Source: Candidatus Gottesmanbacteria bacterium
GTDB lineage: Bacteria > Patescibacteriota > Microgenomatia > 2-02-FULL-39-11
Length of the DNA stretch: 10,878 bases
Direction: 5' to 3'
NCBI GenBank assembly: GCA_016218275.1
Contig: JACREK010000073.1
Coordinates: 1-10,878 of the forward strand
Positions 1-5,166 of this stretch are shown in pieces. The position numbers and the translations under genes are program-made. Positions within the stretch are counted from its first letter, which is position 1, and each line of letters opens with the position of its first letter. The notes beneath the pieces are model-generated. The model was not told the DNA's origin. It did not search any database and worked only from the letters and a program-made list of their open reading frames with translations.

Positions 1-47
1 GTTACGGGTAAAATAAACAGAAACAATAACGCTTTTTGCAGCTTCAT
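1..47 (-). CDS. partial gene, N-terminus only, signal-peptide-like start
   Basis: An ATG at position 47 on the minus strand opens a frame that stays open to the left edge. It encodes about 15 residues, starting MKLQKALLFLFILPV. The pattern of a short basic start (K2, K5) and then a hydrophobic core (LLFLFILPV) is that of a signal peptide or N-terminal membrane anchor, so the product is probably exported or membrane-bound. It is read in the same direction as the ligase-like gene that ends at 174 and would be the next gene downstream, separated by a hairpin-rich spacer. No good ribosome binding site is visible: a GAGGGA lies about 15 bases upstream but belongs to a palindromic repeat. The family cannot be told from so few residues, and the frame is short enough that chance cannot be excluded. 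Confidence 0.4.
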   Translation of the reverse strand, partial: MKLQKALLFLFILPV

Positions 48-60
48 GGTAATTTACTTA

Positions 61-112
61 GAGATCCCTCTCCGCCAGCTGGCAGATCGGGATGACATTG
101 CTCCGCAATGTC
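61..112. repeat. REP-like palindromic element
   Basis: Three nested or adjacent inverted repeats occur in 52 bases. ATCCC (64-68) pairs with GGGAT (89-93) and encloses the perfect palindrome GCCAGCTGGC (74-83). Directly next to it is an 8-bp stem, GACATTGC (94-101) with GCAATGTC (105-112), closed by a 3-base loop. The flanking words GAGATCCCTC and CGGGATGAC resemble dispersed palindromes that I recall from many bacterial genomes; that resemblance is from memory and untested. No U-run follows on either strand, so a classic intrinsic terminator is unlikely, although the element does lie between two minus-strand genes. Confidence 0.6.
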
Positions 113-141
113 AGTTTAACTTATTTCTTGGTATCATGGCA

Positions 142-197
142 ACCCCGAACCACATCGGGTTCAGGGTAAAGCCCTATACCCTACGTGGTATTAGGGC
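142..197. repeat. pair of imperfect hairpins at the 3' end of the ligase-like gene
   Basis: ACCCCGAACC (142-151) pairs with GGTTCAGGGT (158-167) with one mismatch. Next to it, GCCCTATACC (171-180) pairs with GGTATTAGGGC (187-197) with one bulge. The second hairpin overlaps the last codons and the stop of the minus-strand ligase-like gene (stop at 174-176), so the encoded C-terminal LIPRRV is repeat-derived. The pair could slow 3' exonucleases or act as a factor-dependent stop. There is no T-run, so it is not called as a terminator. Confidence 0.5.
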
Positions 198-1538
198 AAG
201 TGATGCAAATATGACAAACATTAACTGTCCTTGCTGTAAAGTGAAAAGATAATGGTCAAACAAACCCAAAAGAAAAAGCTGTATTAGAGGAAAAGTAATC
301 AAGTAAGAGGTAGAAATACTACGACGGAAAACGACCAGTTGAAAGAATAAAAATAATAAAAATCCGATAAGTCCGGTTTCGGCAAAAATAAGCAAATAAA
401 TGTTATGAACGGGTTGAAATTGATAAATACCTGAATATAAGTTGATAAATGGACGAACTTGAACTATGAAATTATTCAAACCGACCCCAATGTAAGGATG
501 CGAAAGCGTTATTGACAATGTAGCATTGGTCAACTGCGACCTTTCTTCCCAACTCTCCCCTTTCATGAAAGAATTTTTGGGAAAAACAAGCGGTGTAACT
601 ACGGAGAAAAAAATCAAACCATAAAAAATTATCAATGTAAGATTCTGATGATTTTTAAGCCAGTTGAGGAAAACTTTTTTCCGATTCAATAGAATAAGGA
701 AAAATCCCAAAAAAGCTGTCAACCAAGCGGCACGGGAAAAAGTGATAATTAAAGTAATAAATCCAACAAGGATAGTTAATAAAAACCAAAAAATATGGAT
801 TTTACGGAAGATTTTATAAAGATTAAAAATAGCAGCTAACAAAAGCGGTAAGACTACAGCCAAAAATCCTCCCAATACATTGGGATGAGGGAACGTCGCA
901 TAAGACCGCAGAGTTAACCCCCCGTTAAATGATACTGCAGCAATGCCTGGAGTGCCGGAATAAAAATTTCTTTCCCCTAGAAACCACAGCAATCCGCCGA
1001 CGGATCTTTGCAGGATATACTGCCCAAAAGCGATAAGTGACGAATAAAAAACAGAAAAAGACAACACTGTTAATACGGTCAGAAGATTTGGTCTTATCCT
1101 GACGATAACCCAGCCCAAAAGTATAAATTCTACTATTTTAACAAGTTTATACAAAGCTGCAAATTGATTAGAAGCGACAAAAATAGAGGTAAATAACAGA
1201 TAACCAATAATAAAGATGGAAATCCGAAATCCGAAATCCGAAATCCGAAACAAATTCAAATGTTTAAATGACCTCACCCATTTTCCCTCTCCTAAAAGGA
1301 GAGGGTTAGGGTGAGGTAGTTTTGAATTTTGGTCATTTGAATTTTGGTGCTGTATTTTCCGTTCAATAAGCCATGTTAAAACCATAGATATAATAATTAT
1401 GTCTGTAAGGTAAATTGTCGGGGCTAAATAATCGCTTCGAATGCCGTTTAGAAGTGAAAAATCAAAAAAGAAATGGCGCCCGAGTTGAGTCGGAAGAAGG
1501 GCAAGTAATAGATAAAAAAGAAAAGTTGTTGCCTTCAC
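174..1538 (-). CDS. O-antigen ligase / Wzy-type polymerase family membrane protein with repeat-derived insert
   Basis: A polytopic membrane protein of 454 residues with about ten hydrophobic segments. It has the pattern of the Wzy/WaaL (Wzy_C) family, which polymerises or ligates lipid-linked surface glycans at the outer face of the cytoplasmic membrane. Family-like motifs are visible: LRSYATFPHPNVLGGF near residues 210-225, a large loop, then HPYIGVGLNNF (347-357) and VHNIYLLIFAETGLIGF (377-393). The start is GTG at 1538, overlapping the jag stop as GTGA, so the two are translationally coupled. Residues about 64-107, between the second and third membrane segments, are encoded by repetitive DNA (QNSNDQNSK, LPHPNPLLLGEG, RISDFGFRIS) and are not family sequence. 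The last residues come from a hairpin. Family membership is clear; whether it acts as ligase or polymerase, and on which glycan, cannot be read from sequence. Confidence 0.85.
   Translation of the reverse strand: MKATTFLFYLLLALLPTQLGRHFFFDFSLLNGIRSDYLAPTIYLTDIIIISMVLTWLIERKIQHQNSNDQNSKLPHPNPLLLGEGKWVRSFKHLNLFRISDFGFRISIFIIGYLLFTSIFVASNQFAALYKLVKIVEFILLGWVIVRIRPNLLTVLTVLSFSVFYSSLIAFGQYILQRSVGGLLWFLGERNFYSGTPGIAAVSFNGGLTLRSYATFPHPNVLGGFLAVVLPLLLAAIFNLYKIFRKIHIFWFLLTILVGFITLIITFSRAAWLTAFLGFFLILLNRKKVFLNWLKNHQNLTLIIFYGLIFFSVVTPLVFPKNSFMKGESWEERSQLTNATLSITLSHPYIGVGLNNFIVQVRPFINLYSGIYQFQPVHNIYLLIFAETGLIGFLLFLFFQLVVFRRSISTSYLITFPLIQLFLLGLFDHYLFTLQQGQLMFVIFASLALIPRRV
1219..1348. repeat. composite in-frame repeat insert in the ligase-like gene
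   Basis: Three repeat types are stacked. GAAATCC occurs four times in tandem at 1219-1246. A palindrome at 1271-1317 has an outer 9-bp stem, ACCTCACCC (1271-1279) with GGGTGAGGT (1309-1317), and an inner 8-bp stem, CCCTCTCC (1285-1292) with GGAGAGGG (1298-1305). A 13-base direct repeat, TTTGAATTTTGGT, sits at 1321-1333 and 1336-1348. The whole block stays open in the ligase frame. Its translation, LPHPNPLLLGEG, is one I recall as a typical conceptual translation of a dispersed bacterial palindrome. It falls in the loop between two membrane segments, where an insert would be tolerated. Confidence 0.85.
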
Positions 1539-2026
1539 ACACGGAGTTTAATGGTAACTCGCCTATCTTTCCCCTCACCGGTTGACTCTGATGTAACTTT
1601 TGGATTGGTGGATAGCATCATATGCACTATTCTTCTCTCCAGGGGAGAAAAAAAAGGGAGGGTAACGGGTAATCCTTTTTCCTCAACTTCGGCAACAATC
1701 CTTTCTACCATATCCCGGATATAATCCTCCCTCACCTTCCGATAATCTCCAACATCCAATATAACTCTCACCCACTTGCCTGTTTTTTTATATAAAATAA
1801 CACCCGAGATGAGCTGCAGACTGTTAAGAGTTTCACCGTGATGACCAATCAATAGTCCTGTCTCTGCGGTTTTTATATTTACTTTATAATGACTTGCTTC
1901 CCCGGCAGATTCCGTAAGTTCTTCGGTTACCTCAACTTCTGCCTCTATTTTGAGTTTCTCCAGAAGATCGGCTATGGTTTCCTTTATTTCTTTTGTTATT
2001 TTGTCAACTTTGCCTGTTTTTGCCAT
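1535..2026 (-). CDS. jag: Jag/KhpB-type KH and R3H RNA-binding protein
   Basis: A 163-residue protein with the Jag (SpoIIIJ-associated, KhpB) architecture minus its usual N-terminal Jag_N domain. A charged helix-rich lead (about 1-40) is followed by a KH domain with the GxxG loop GHHG (61-64), inside GLLIGHHGETLNSLQLI. The R3H domain has the arginine/histidine signature RRIVHMML (131-138) and the tail SESTGEGKDRRVTI (146-159). In other bacteria these proteins bind RNA and influence cell division and envelope synthesis. It sits directly downstream of yidC, overlapping it by 23 bases, which is the canonical position. An AGGAAG stretch (2033-2038) lies about 7 bases before the ATG at 2026, one of the better ribosome binding sites in the window, and supports this start. 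Length is short compared with the 200 or more residues of Firmicutes Jag. Confidence 0.93.
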   Translation of the reverse strand: MAKTGKVDKITKEIKETIADLLEKLKIEAEVEVTEELTESAGEASHYKVNIKTAETGLLIGHHGETLNSLQLISGVILYKKTGKWVRVILDVGDYRKVREDYIRDMVERIVAEVEEKGLPVTLPFFSPLERRIVHMMLSTNPKVTSESTGEGKDRRVTIKLRV

Positions 2027-2858
2027 TTTCTACTTCCTTCTCTTTTGATAATTGATACTGCTGGATTATACCAAAAACGGTAAAAGTGTTCCAATAAAGG
2101 GAAAGCCCCAGAGGGAAAATGTAACCAAAATAGCCAATCATTAAAGGCATCATTAAAGACATTTGTTTCTGCATCATTGTCCCCATGTCTTCTTCTTTCT
2201 TAGGAACTTGCCCCGTAGACGCGCTCCTCGCGGCTTCTCCCGCTGAGCGGGACGACGCGAGGGAAGCGTTCTTCGGGGTCATCATTTTTGTCTGCCAATA
2301 CTGCAGCAGCCCAGTAACAATAGGCACCAACAGTAACCACCAACCCAGTTTTTGCCATTCTGAAGGTTTGTGAGCAAGATTTAGGCCCAAGAAAGTAAGA
2401 TCAAGAGAAGAAATTTTCAAAAATGGGAGATAAACTACCTTATTGATCCCTTCAGTCACCACAGCCAAATTGCCGTTATTCAATATTTGAAAAAAGAGAT
2501 TATACAAAGCAATAAGAATAGGCATCTGCACTAAAAGCGGCAAACACCCGGCAGCCGGATTTATACCGGCTTGCTGATAAAGTTTAAGCTGTTCCTGATG
2601 GAGTCTCCCTTTGTCGTTTTTGTATTTTTCCGTAAGTCTGTCGATTTCCGGTTTTAATCTGCTTAATTTTTGCGTACTCCTAAGCTGGGTTGCGGTAAGC
2701 GGATTAAGAATCAGTCTGATTAAGACAGTCAAAAGAATCAGGGCAAAGCCGAAAGCGCCGGGAATCTTTACGGCTTCCAGCAGTTTATACAAAACGATTA
2801 ACGCATTTAATATAGGAATGACGAAAAAAGAATTGAAAAAATTATTTGGATCAAACAT
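2004..2858 (-). CDS. yidC: YidC/OxaI membrane protein insertase with repeat-derived C2 loop
   Basis: A 284-residue YidC/Oxa1/Alb3 family insertase that places membrane proteins into the cytoplasmic membrane alone or with SecYEG. The five-segment core is visible: a first segment at about 34-53 with the conserved arginine in the hydrophilic groove (R48, in VLIRLILNPL), a charged cytoplasmic C1 hairpin (60-95), segments at about 104-125 and 171-188, and closing hydrophobic segments at 235-265. There is no large periplasmic P1 domain, as in Gram-positive forms. Residues about 194-216, in the C2 cytoplasmic loop, are encoded by a GC-rich palindrome (2211-2278). Their low-complexity sequence (NASLASSRSAGEAARSAS) is unlike YidC. 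The gene begins 5 bases after yidD and overlaps jag. No clear ribosome binding site precedes the ATG, so coupling to yidD is likely. The C-terminus is short and charged. Confidence 0.95.
   Translation of the reverse strand: MFDPNNFFNSFFVIPILNALIVLYKLLEAVKIPGAFGFALILLTVLIRLILNPLTATQLRSTQKLSRLKPEIDRLTEKYKNDKGRLHQEQLKLYQQAGINPAAGCLPLLVQMPILIALYNLFFQILNNGNLAVVTEGINKVVYLPFLKISSLDLTFLGLNLAHKPSEWQKLGWWLLLVPIVTGLLQYWQTKMMTPKNASLASSRSAGEAARSASTGQVPKKEEDMGTMMQKQMSLMMPLMIGYFGYIFPLGLSLYWNTFTVFGIIQQYQLSKEKEVENGKNRQS
2211..2278. repeat. GC-rich nested palindrome inside yidC
   Basis: A long imperfect inverted repeat. CCCCG (2211-2215) pairs with CGGGG (2274-2278), ACGC (2219-2222) with GCGT (2266-2269), CCTCGCG (2226-2232) with CGCGAGG (2256-2262), and an inner CCCGCT/AGCGGG stem lies at about 2239-2251. 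The block is far richer in G and C than the surrounding AT-rich gene. It stays open in the yidC frame and encodes the low-complexity stretch in the C2 loop. No transposase or flanking duplication was recognised. Confidence 0.8.
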
Positions 2859-2863
2859 AAGTT

Positions 2864-3064
2864 TTATTTGATTGGATCATAACCTCCTTTTGAAAAAGGA
2901 TGGCATTTGACTATACGCAATAATCCCAAAGACAATCCTTTGATTGTACCATACTTTTCCACCGCCTGATAAGTGTACTCGGAACAGGAGGGTTGAAAAC
3001 GGCAAACTCCAGAAGAAAATACCGCTTGATAAGCTCGTATCAGGTTTAAAACGAATTTTCCCAT
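2864..3064 (-). CDS. yidD: YidD, membrane protein insertion efficiency factor
   Basis: A 66-residue protein of the YidD (DUF37) family, a small membrane-associated protein that aids YidC-dependent insertion. Signature stretches are present: the cysteine motif CRFQPSCSEY (21-30), a following helix with YGTIKGLSLGLLRI (38-51), and HPFSKGGYDP (55-64), which is the near-invariant end of the family. The N-terminal helix is amphipathic. The start ATG at 3064 shares one base with the rnpA stop (TAATG), a translational-coupling arrangement, and the stop is 5 bases before yidC. The order rnpA-yidD-yidC is standard. Length is slightly short compared with typical 70-85 residue members because the variable tail is missing. 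Confidence 0.95.
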   Translation of the reverse strand: MGKFVLNLIRAYQAVFSSGVCRFQPSCSEYTYQAVEKYGTIKGLSLGLLRIVKCHPFSKGGYDPIK

Positions 3065-3396
3065 TAAAGGACTGTCCTTTTTATGAATAAGTCTATTCCT
3101 CTCTCAACGGATACTTTATCTTTTTTATCGATTGTTCTTTTTGTCCTCACCAATACGTCTTTGTTGCTGCCAATTTTATCCAGTTTTTTTCTTATTGCTT
3201 CTATAATTATTCTTTTTGTTTTGTGACGCAGCGAAGACCTTTTGTCTATTGATTTGGGAGTTATGATGACAAATCTAGGATTTAAATTATTGGATGATTT
3301 TATCAATAAATCAAAATAAACTGAAGTGAATTTTACCGGGTGTTGTTTGTTTTGATTAAACTCTTTAAAGGTTAATCTGTATTTTTTGGGTAACAT
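3064..3396 (-). CDS. rnpA: ribonuclease P protein component
   Basis: A 110-residue basic protein of the RnpA family, the protein cofactor that helps the RNase P RNA bind and cleave the 5' leader of precursor tRNA. The RNR-type motif is present in altered form as RHKTKR (57-62), followed by IIIEAI, where the family usually has RNRxKR and then RRE. The N-terminal half contains the expected LTFKEFNQ start and the beta strand NPRFVIITPKS (39-49) that forms the substrate cleft. Identification rests on the position between rpmH and yidD together with these motifs; sequence divergence is high. The start ATG overlaps the rpmH stop as TAATG, so translation is probably coupled. The asparagine-to-histidine change in the motif is worth noting but is seen in a position known to vary. 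Confidence 0.92.
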   Translation of the reverse strand: MLPKKYRLTFKEFNQNKQHPVKFTSVYFDLLIKSSNNLNPRFVIITPKSIDKRSSLRHKTKRIIIEAIRKKLDKIGSNKDVLVRTKRTIDKKDKVSVERGIDLFIKRTVL

Positions 3397-3533
3397 TACC
3401 AGCTTAGGCGTTTTCTGCCTTTTTGTCCTCTTCTAAGAATTACTCTTCTTCCTGACCTTCTCCTCATTCTCTCCCTAAAACCGTGAATTTTTTGTTTTCT
3501 TTTCTTTTTTGGTTGAAAGGTGCGTTTAGTCAT
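3396..3533 (-). CDS. rpmH: 50S ribosomal protein bL34
   Basis: A 45-residue, very basic protein beginning MTKRTFQPKKKRKQK, followed by HGFRERMRRRSGRRVILRR and ending KGRKRLSW. This is the complete bL34 protein of the large ribosomal subunit at normal length (about 44-47 residues). The frame is open further upstream, to an ATG at 3602, but those 23 extra residues are hydrophobic (YFLYIIVIIVIKII) and foreign to bL34. They would also cover the likely promoter, so the ATG at 3533 is chosen. It is the first gene of the leftward operon and overlaps rnpA by one base. No Shine-Dalgarno is visible. A 5' leader of only about 15 bases is predicted from the -10 element at 3556-3561. Confidence 0.96.
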   Translation of the reverse strand: MTKRTFQPKKKRKQKIHGFRERMRRRSGRRVILRRGQKGRKRLSW

Positions 3534-3555
3534 AGAATTAATAATCTTTATAACT

Positions 3556-3564
3556 ATTATAACA
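3556..3564 (-). promoter_or_regulatory. extended -10 promoter for the rpmH operon
   Basis: Read on the minus strand, TGTTATAAT is a perfect TATAAT hexamer (plus-strand ATTATA, 3556-3561) preceded by the TGn extension. It is 22 bases from the rpmH ATG at 3533. No convincing -35 hexamer lies at the usual distance, which is tolerated in extended -10 promoters. The AT-rich context makes a chance match possible. Confidence 0.45.
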
Positions 3565-3595
3565 ATTATATATAAAAAATACCACTTCTTACTCC

Positions 3596-3624
3596 TTGAC
3601 AATTGTGGATAACTTTTTTAGGAT
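3596..3624 (+). promoter_or_regulatory. dnaA promoter with DnaA box in the spacer
   Basis: A perfect -35 hexamer TTGACA (3596-3601) is followed after 17 bases by the -10-like hexamer TAGGAT (3619-3624). It lies 30 bases before the dnaA ATG at 3654. A perfect DnaA box sits inside the spacer and a second box overlaps the -10, so binding of DnaA would block RNA polymerase. This is the geometry expected for autorepression of dnaA, which is known in several bacteria. Assignment here is by motif only. Confidence 0.55.
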
Positions 3625-3632
3625 GTGGATAC
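3604..3632 (-). other. two DnaA boxes upstream of dnaA
   Basis: TGTGGATAA (3604-3612) is the exact reverse complement of the consensus TTATCCACA. TGTGGATAC (3624-3632) is a one-mismatch copy (GTATCCACA). They have the same orientation and lie 20 bases apart start to start, so both would be on nearly the same helical face. They may serve as part of a bipartite origin and/or as the operator for dnaA. Confidence 0.75.
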
Positions 3633-3653
3633 TTTCTTTAGTTAGTACGCATT

Positions 3654-4988
3654 ATGGATACACAAAGTCTCTGGCAAATAGTTTTGGCAGATTTGGAACT
3701 GCAGATAAGCAAAGCCGTATTTAAAACGTTTATTTCCCAAACAAAACTGCTGGAAATAAACGATCAAGAGGTTGTAATTGGCTGCAATCAACCCATGATG
3801 ATAAATCTGATAGAAAAAAGATATTATCCGCTGATAAAGAAAGTTCTTGATGGATACACTAAAAAAGATAACCGTTTGGTTTTTAAAGCAATTCCTTCCC
3901 AAATGAAAAAAAATTTTGACGGTCCTCTTTTCCAGATAAAACCATCAGAAAATTTATCTTCATCTCAAATCAGGCTTAATCCTGAATATACGTTTGAAAA
4001 TTTTGCCGTTTCTTCCTCAAACCAAATGGCATACGCTGCGGCTACCGCAGTTGCCAAAACACCAGGGTCCTCTTATAACCCCCTTTTCCTTTATGGAGGA
4101 GTAGGAGTAGGAAAGACCCATTTGATGCAGGCAATTGGCCATGTAATTATCAAAAATAAACCCCAGGCAAAGTTAATTTATTGTACGGGTGAAGAGTTTA
4201 CCAATGAAATTATTGAGGCTATCGGCAATAAAATAACCGTTGCTTTTAAAAAAAAGTACCGCCGTGTAAACATTCTTCTCATAGATGATGTTCAGTTTTT
4301 AGCCGGTAAAAATGCAGTACAGGAAGAGTTTTTTCATACTTTTAACGCAATTCAGCAATCAGGCGGCCAGATTATTCTGACTTCTGACAAACCACCTGAG
4401 GAAATAAACAAACTTGAAGAAAGATTGCGTTCGCGTTTTGAAGGAGGTTTAACTATTGATATTGGGCCGCCCGATTTTGAACTGCGTTGTGCAATTCTTC
4501 TTATAAAAACCAAACAAAGAGGAGTAGAGCTCCCTTTGGATTTGGTAAAGCTTTTGTCTGCCAATATCGAAAACCCGAGAAAAATTGAGGGTGTATTTAT
4601 CCGTGTATTGACAGAATCTCAAATAAAAGGAGTTCCAATCGATAGTGAGCTGATTAAAAATATATTAGGTAAAAGTATTAAAGAAGCTCCACCTAAAGAA
4701 AGAGTTAAACCCGAAGAAGCAATCAACACCGTAGCGTCTTATTTTAATCTGAAATTATCCCAAATTAAAGGAAACAGGAGGGATCGTTCCTATGCCAGAC
4801 CCAGACAAATAATTTATTACCTTCTTCGTTCTGAAATGAATATTCCCTTGGTGGAAATCGGAAATTTATTGGGAGGTCGCGATCATACCACCATTATCCA
4901 TGGTGTAAGAAAAATAGCACAGCTTTTATCAACAGATGAGGGAACCAGGACGGATATTATGGGGATAAAAAATAAACTTTTCGGATAA
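3654..4988 (+). CDS. dnaA: chromosomal replication initiator protein DnaA
   Basis: A 444-residue DnaA with the full domain set. Domain I occupies about 1-80 (LWQIVLADLELQISKAVFKTFI). A short linker domain II covers about 81-108. The AAA+ domain III (about 110-330) has Walker A GGVGVGKT (148-155), Walker B LLIDD (208-212), the box VII arginine region LRSRF (258-262) and a sensor-2 region NPRKIEG (307-313). DNA-binding domain IV (about 350-444) carries the DnaA signature GGRDHTTIIHGVRKI (407-421), which reads the DnaA box. The protein binds ATP, assembles on boxes in the origin and opens the duplex. DnaA boxes occur upstream of the gene and in the spacer after it. It is divergent from the rpmH operon and followed by dnaN, the standard order. 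Length is normal for the compact type, and domain II is only about 25-30 residues. No Shine-Dalgarno is visible. Confidence 0.98.
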   Translation: MDTQSLWQIVLADLELQISKAVFKTFISQTKLLEINDQEVVIGCNQPMMINLIEKRYYPLIKKVLDGYTKKDNRLVFKAIPSQMKKNFDGPLFQIKPSENLSSSQIRLNPEYTFENFAVSSSNQMAYAAATAVAKTPGSSYNPLFLYGGVGVGKTHLMQAIGHVIIKNKPQAKLIYCTGEEFTNEIIEAIGNKITVAFKKKYRRVNILLIDDVQFLAGKNAVQEEFFHTFNAIQQSGGQIILTSDKPPEEINKLEERLRSRFEGGLTIDIGPPDFELRCAILLIKTKQRGVELPLDLVKLLSANIENPRKIEGVFIRVLTESQIKGVPIDSELIKNILGKSIKEAPPKERVKPEEAINTVASYFNLKLSQIKGNRRDRSYARPRQIIYYLLRSEMNIPLVEIGNLLGGRDHTTIIHGVRKIAQLLSTDEGTRTDIMGIKNKLFG

Positions 4989-5005
4989 GTTTTTATTTTA
5001 TCTAC

Positions 5006-5047
5006 TTATCAACATTTTATGTTTTTTTATCCACATAAATATCCACA
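5006..5047 (+). other. three DnaA boxes in the dnaA-dnaN spacer
   Basis: TTATCCACA at 5027-5035 is a perfect box. TTATCAACA at 5006-5014 has one mismatch, and ATATCCACA at 5039-5047 has one mismatch. All are on the plus strand, opposite in orientation to the boxes upstream of dnaA. A weaker TTATCAAGA (5125-5133, two mismatches) lies just before the triplet run and could be the box that loads DnaA onto the single strand. Confidence 0.8.
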
Positions 5048-5096
5048 TGTTTGAGCGGAGGTTATAAACATTGTTTTTTGACAGATTTTCTTGTTC

Positions 5097-5125
5097 TTGA
5101 CTGATAAACAAAAATTATTTACACT
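5097..5125 (+). promoter_or_regulatory. possible dnaN promoter
   Basis: TTGACT (5097-5102) and TACACT (5120-5125) are separated by 17 bases and lie 41 bases before the dnaN ATG. Each is one mismatch from consensus. A TATAAT at 5161-5166, directly before the ATG, cannot serve this start unless transcription begins inside the gene. Chance matches are common in AT-rich DNA. Confidence 0.35.
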
Positions 5126-5137
5126 TATCAAGACTTT

Positions 5138-5158
5138 CTACTACTACTGTTACTTTTT
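5138..5158 (+). other. DnaA-trio-like unwinding element
   Basis: The bases divide into triplets CTA CTA CTA CTG TTA CTT TTT. The opposite strand thus carries the 3'-GAT-type trio repeats to which DnaA binds as single-stranded DNA in Bacillus subtilis. It lies 4 bases after a weak DnaA box (5125-5133) and directly before the AT-rich TTAATATAATATG at the dnaN start. It is supported by pattern and position only. Confidence 0.6.
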
Positions 5159-5166
5159 AATATAAT

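Larger units (their letters stand above)
4989..5166 (+). other. candidate origin of replication (oriC), dnaA-dnaN spacer
   Basis: This 178-base AT-rich, non-coding spacer holds a cluster of plus-strand DnaA boxes at its left end (5006-5047) and a run of CTA-type triplets at its right end (5138-5158). The overall order of boxes, AT-rich stretch and triplet run is what is known for Firmicutes-type origins between dnaA and dnaN. The boxes upstream of dnaA may act as the second lobe. No GC-skew calculation was possible here. Confidence 0.75.

Noticed and set aside
142..197. Intrinsic terminator after the ligase-like gene
   Set aside because: The stems are present but no run of T follows on the minus strand.
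46..252. Plus-strand frame of 68 codons at the left end
   Set aside because: It runs through the hairpins and the antisense of the ligase-like gene end and its translation is not protein-like; the minus-strand readings explain the region better.
1219..1348. CRISPR array from the tandem repeats
   Set aside because: The units are 7 and 13 bases long with no spacers of regular length, and the frame of the host gene is kept.
3534..3602. N-terminal extension of bL34 with a hydrophobic stretch starting at an ATG at 3602
   Set aside because: The 23 extra residues do not belong to bL34, would overlap the likely promoter and a DnaA box-bearing region, and the internal ATG at 3533 gives the normal protein length.
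5161..5166. TATAAT as the -10 box of dnaN
   Set aside because: It touches the ATG, so transcription would begin inside the coding region; a leaderless start would need the -10 further upstream.
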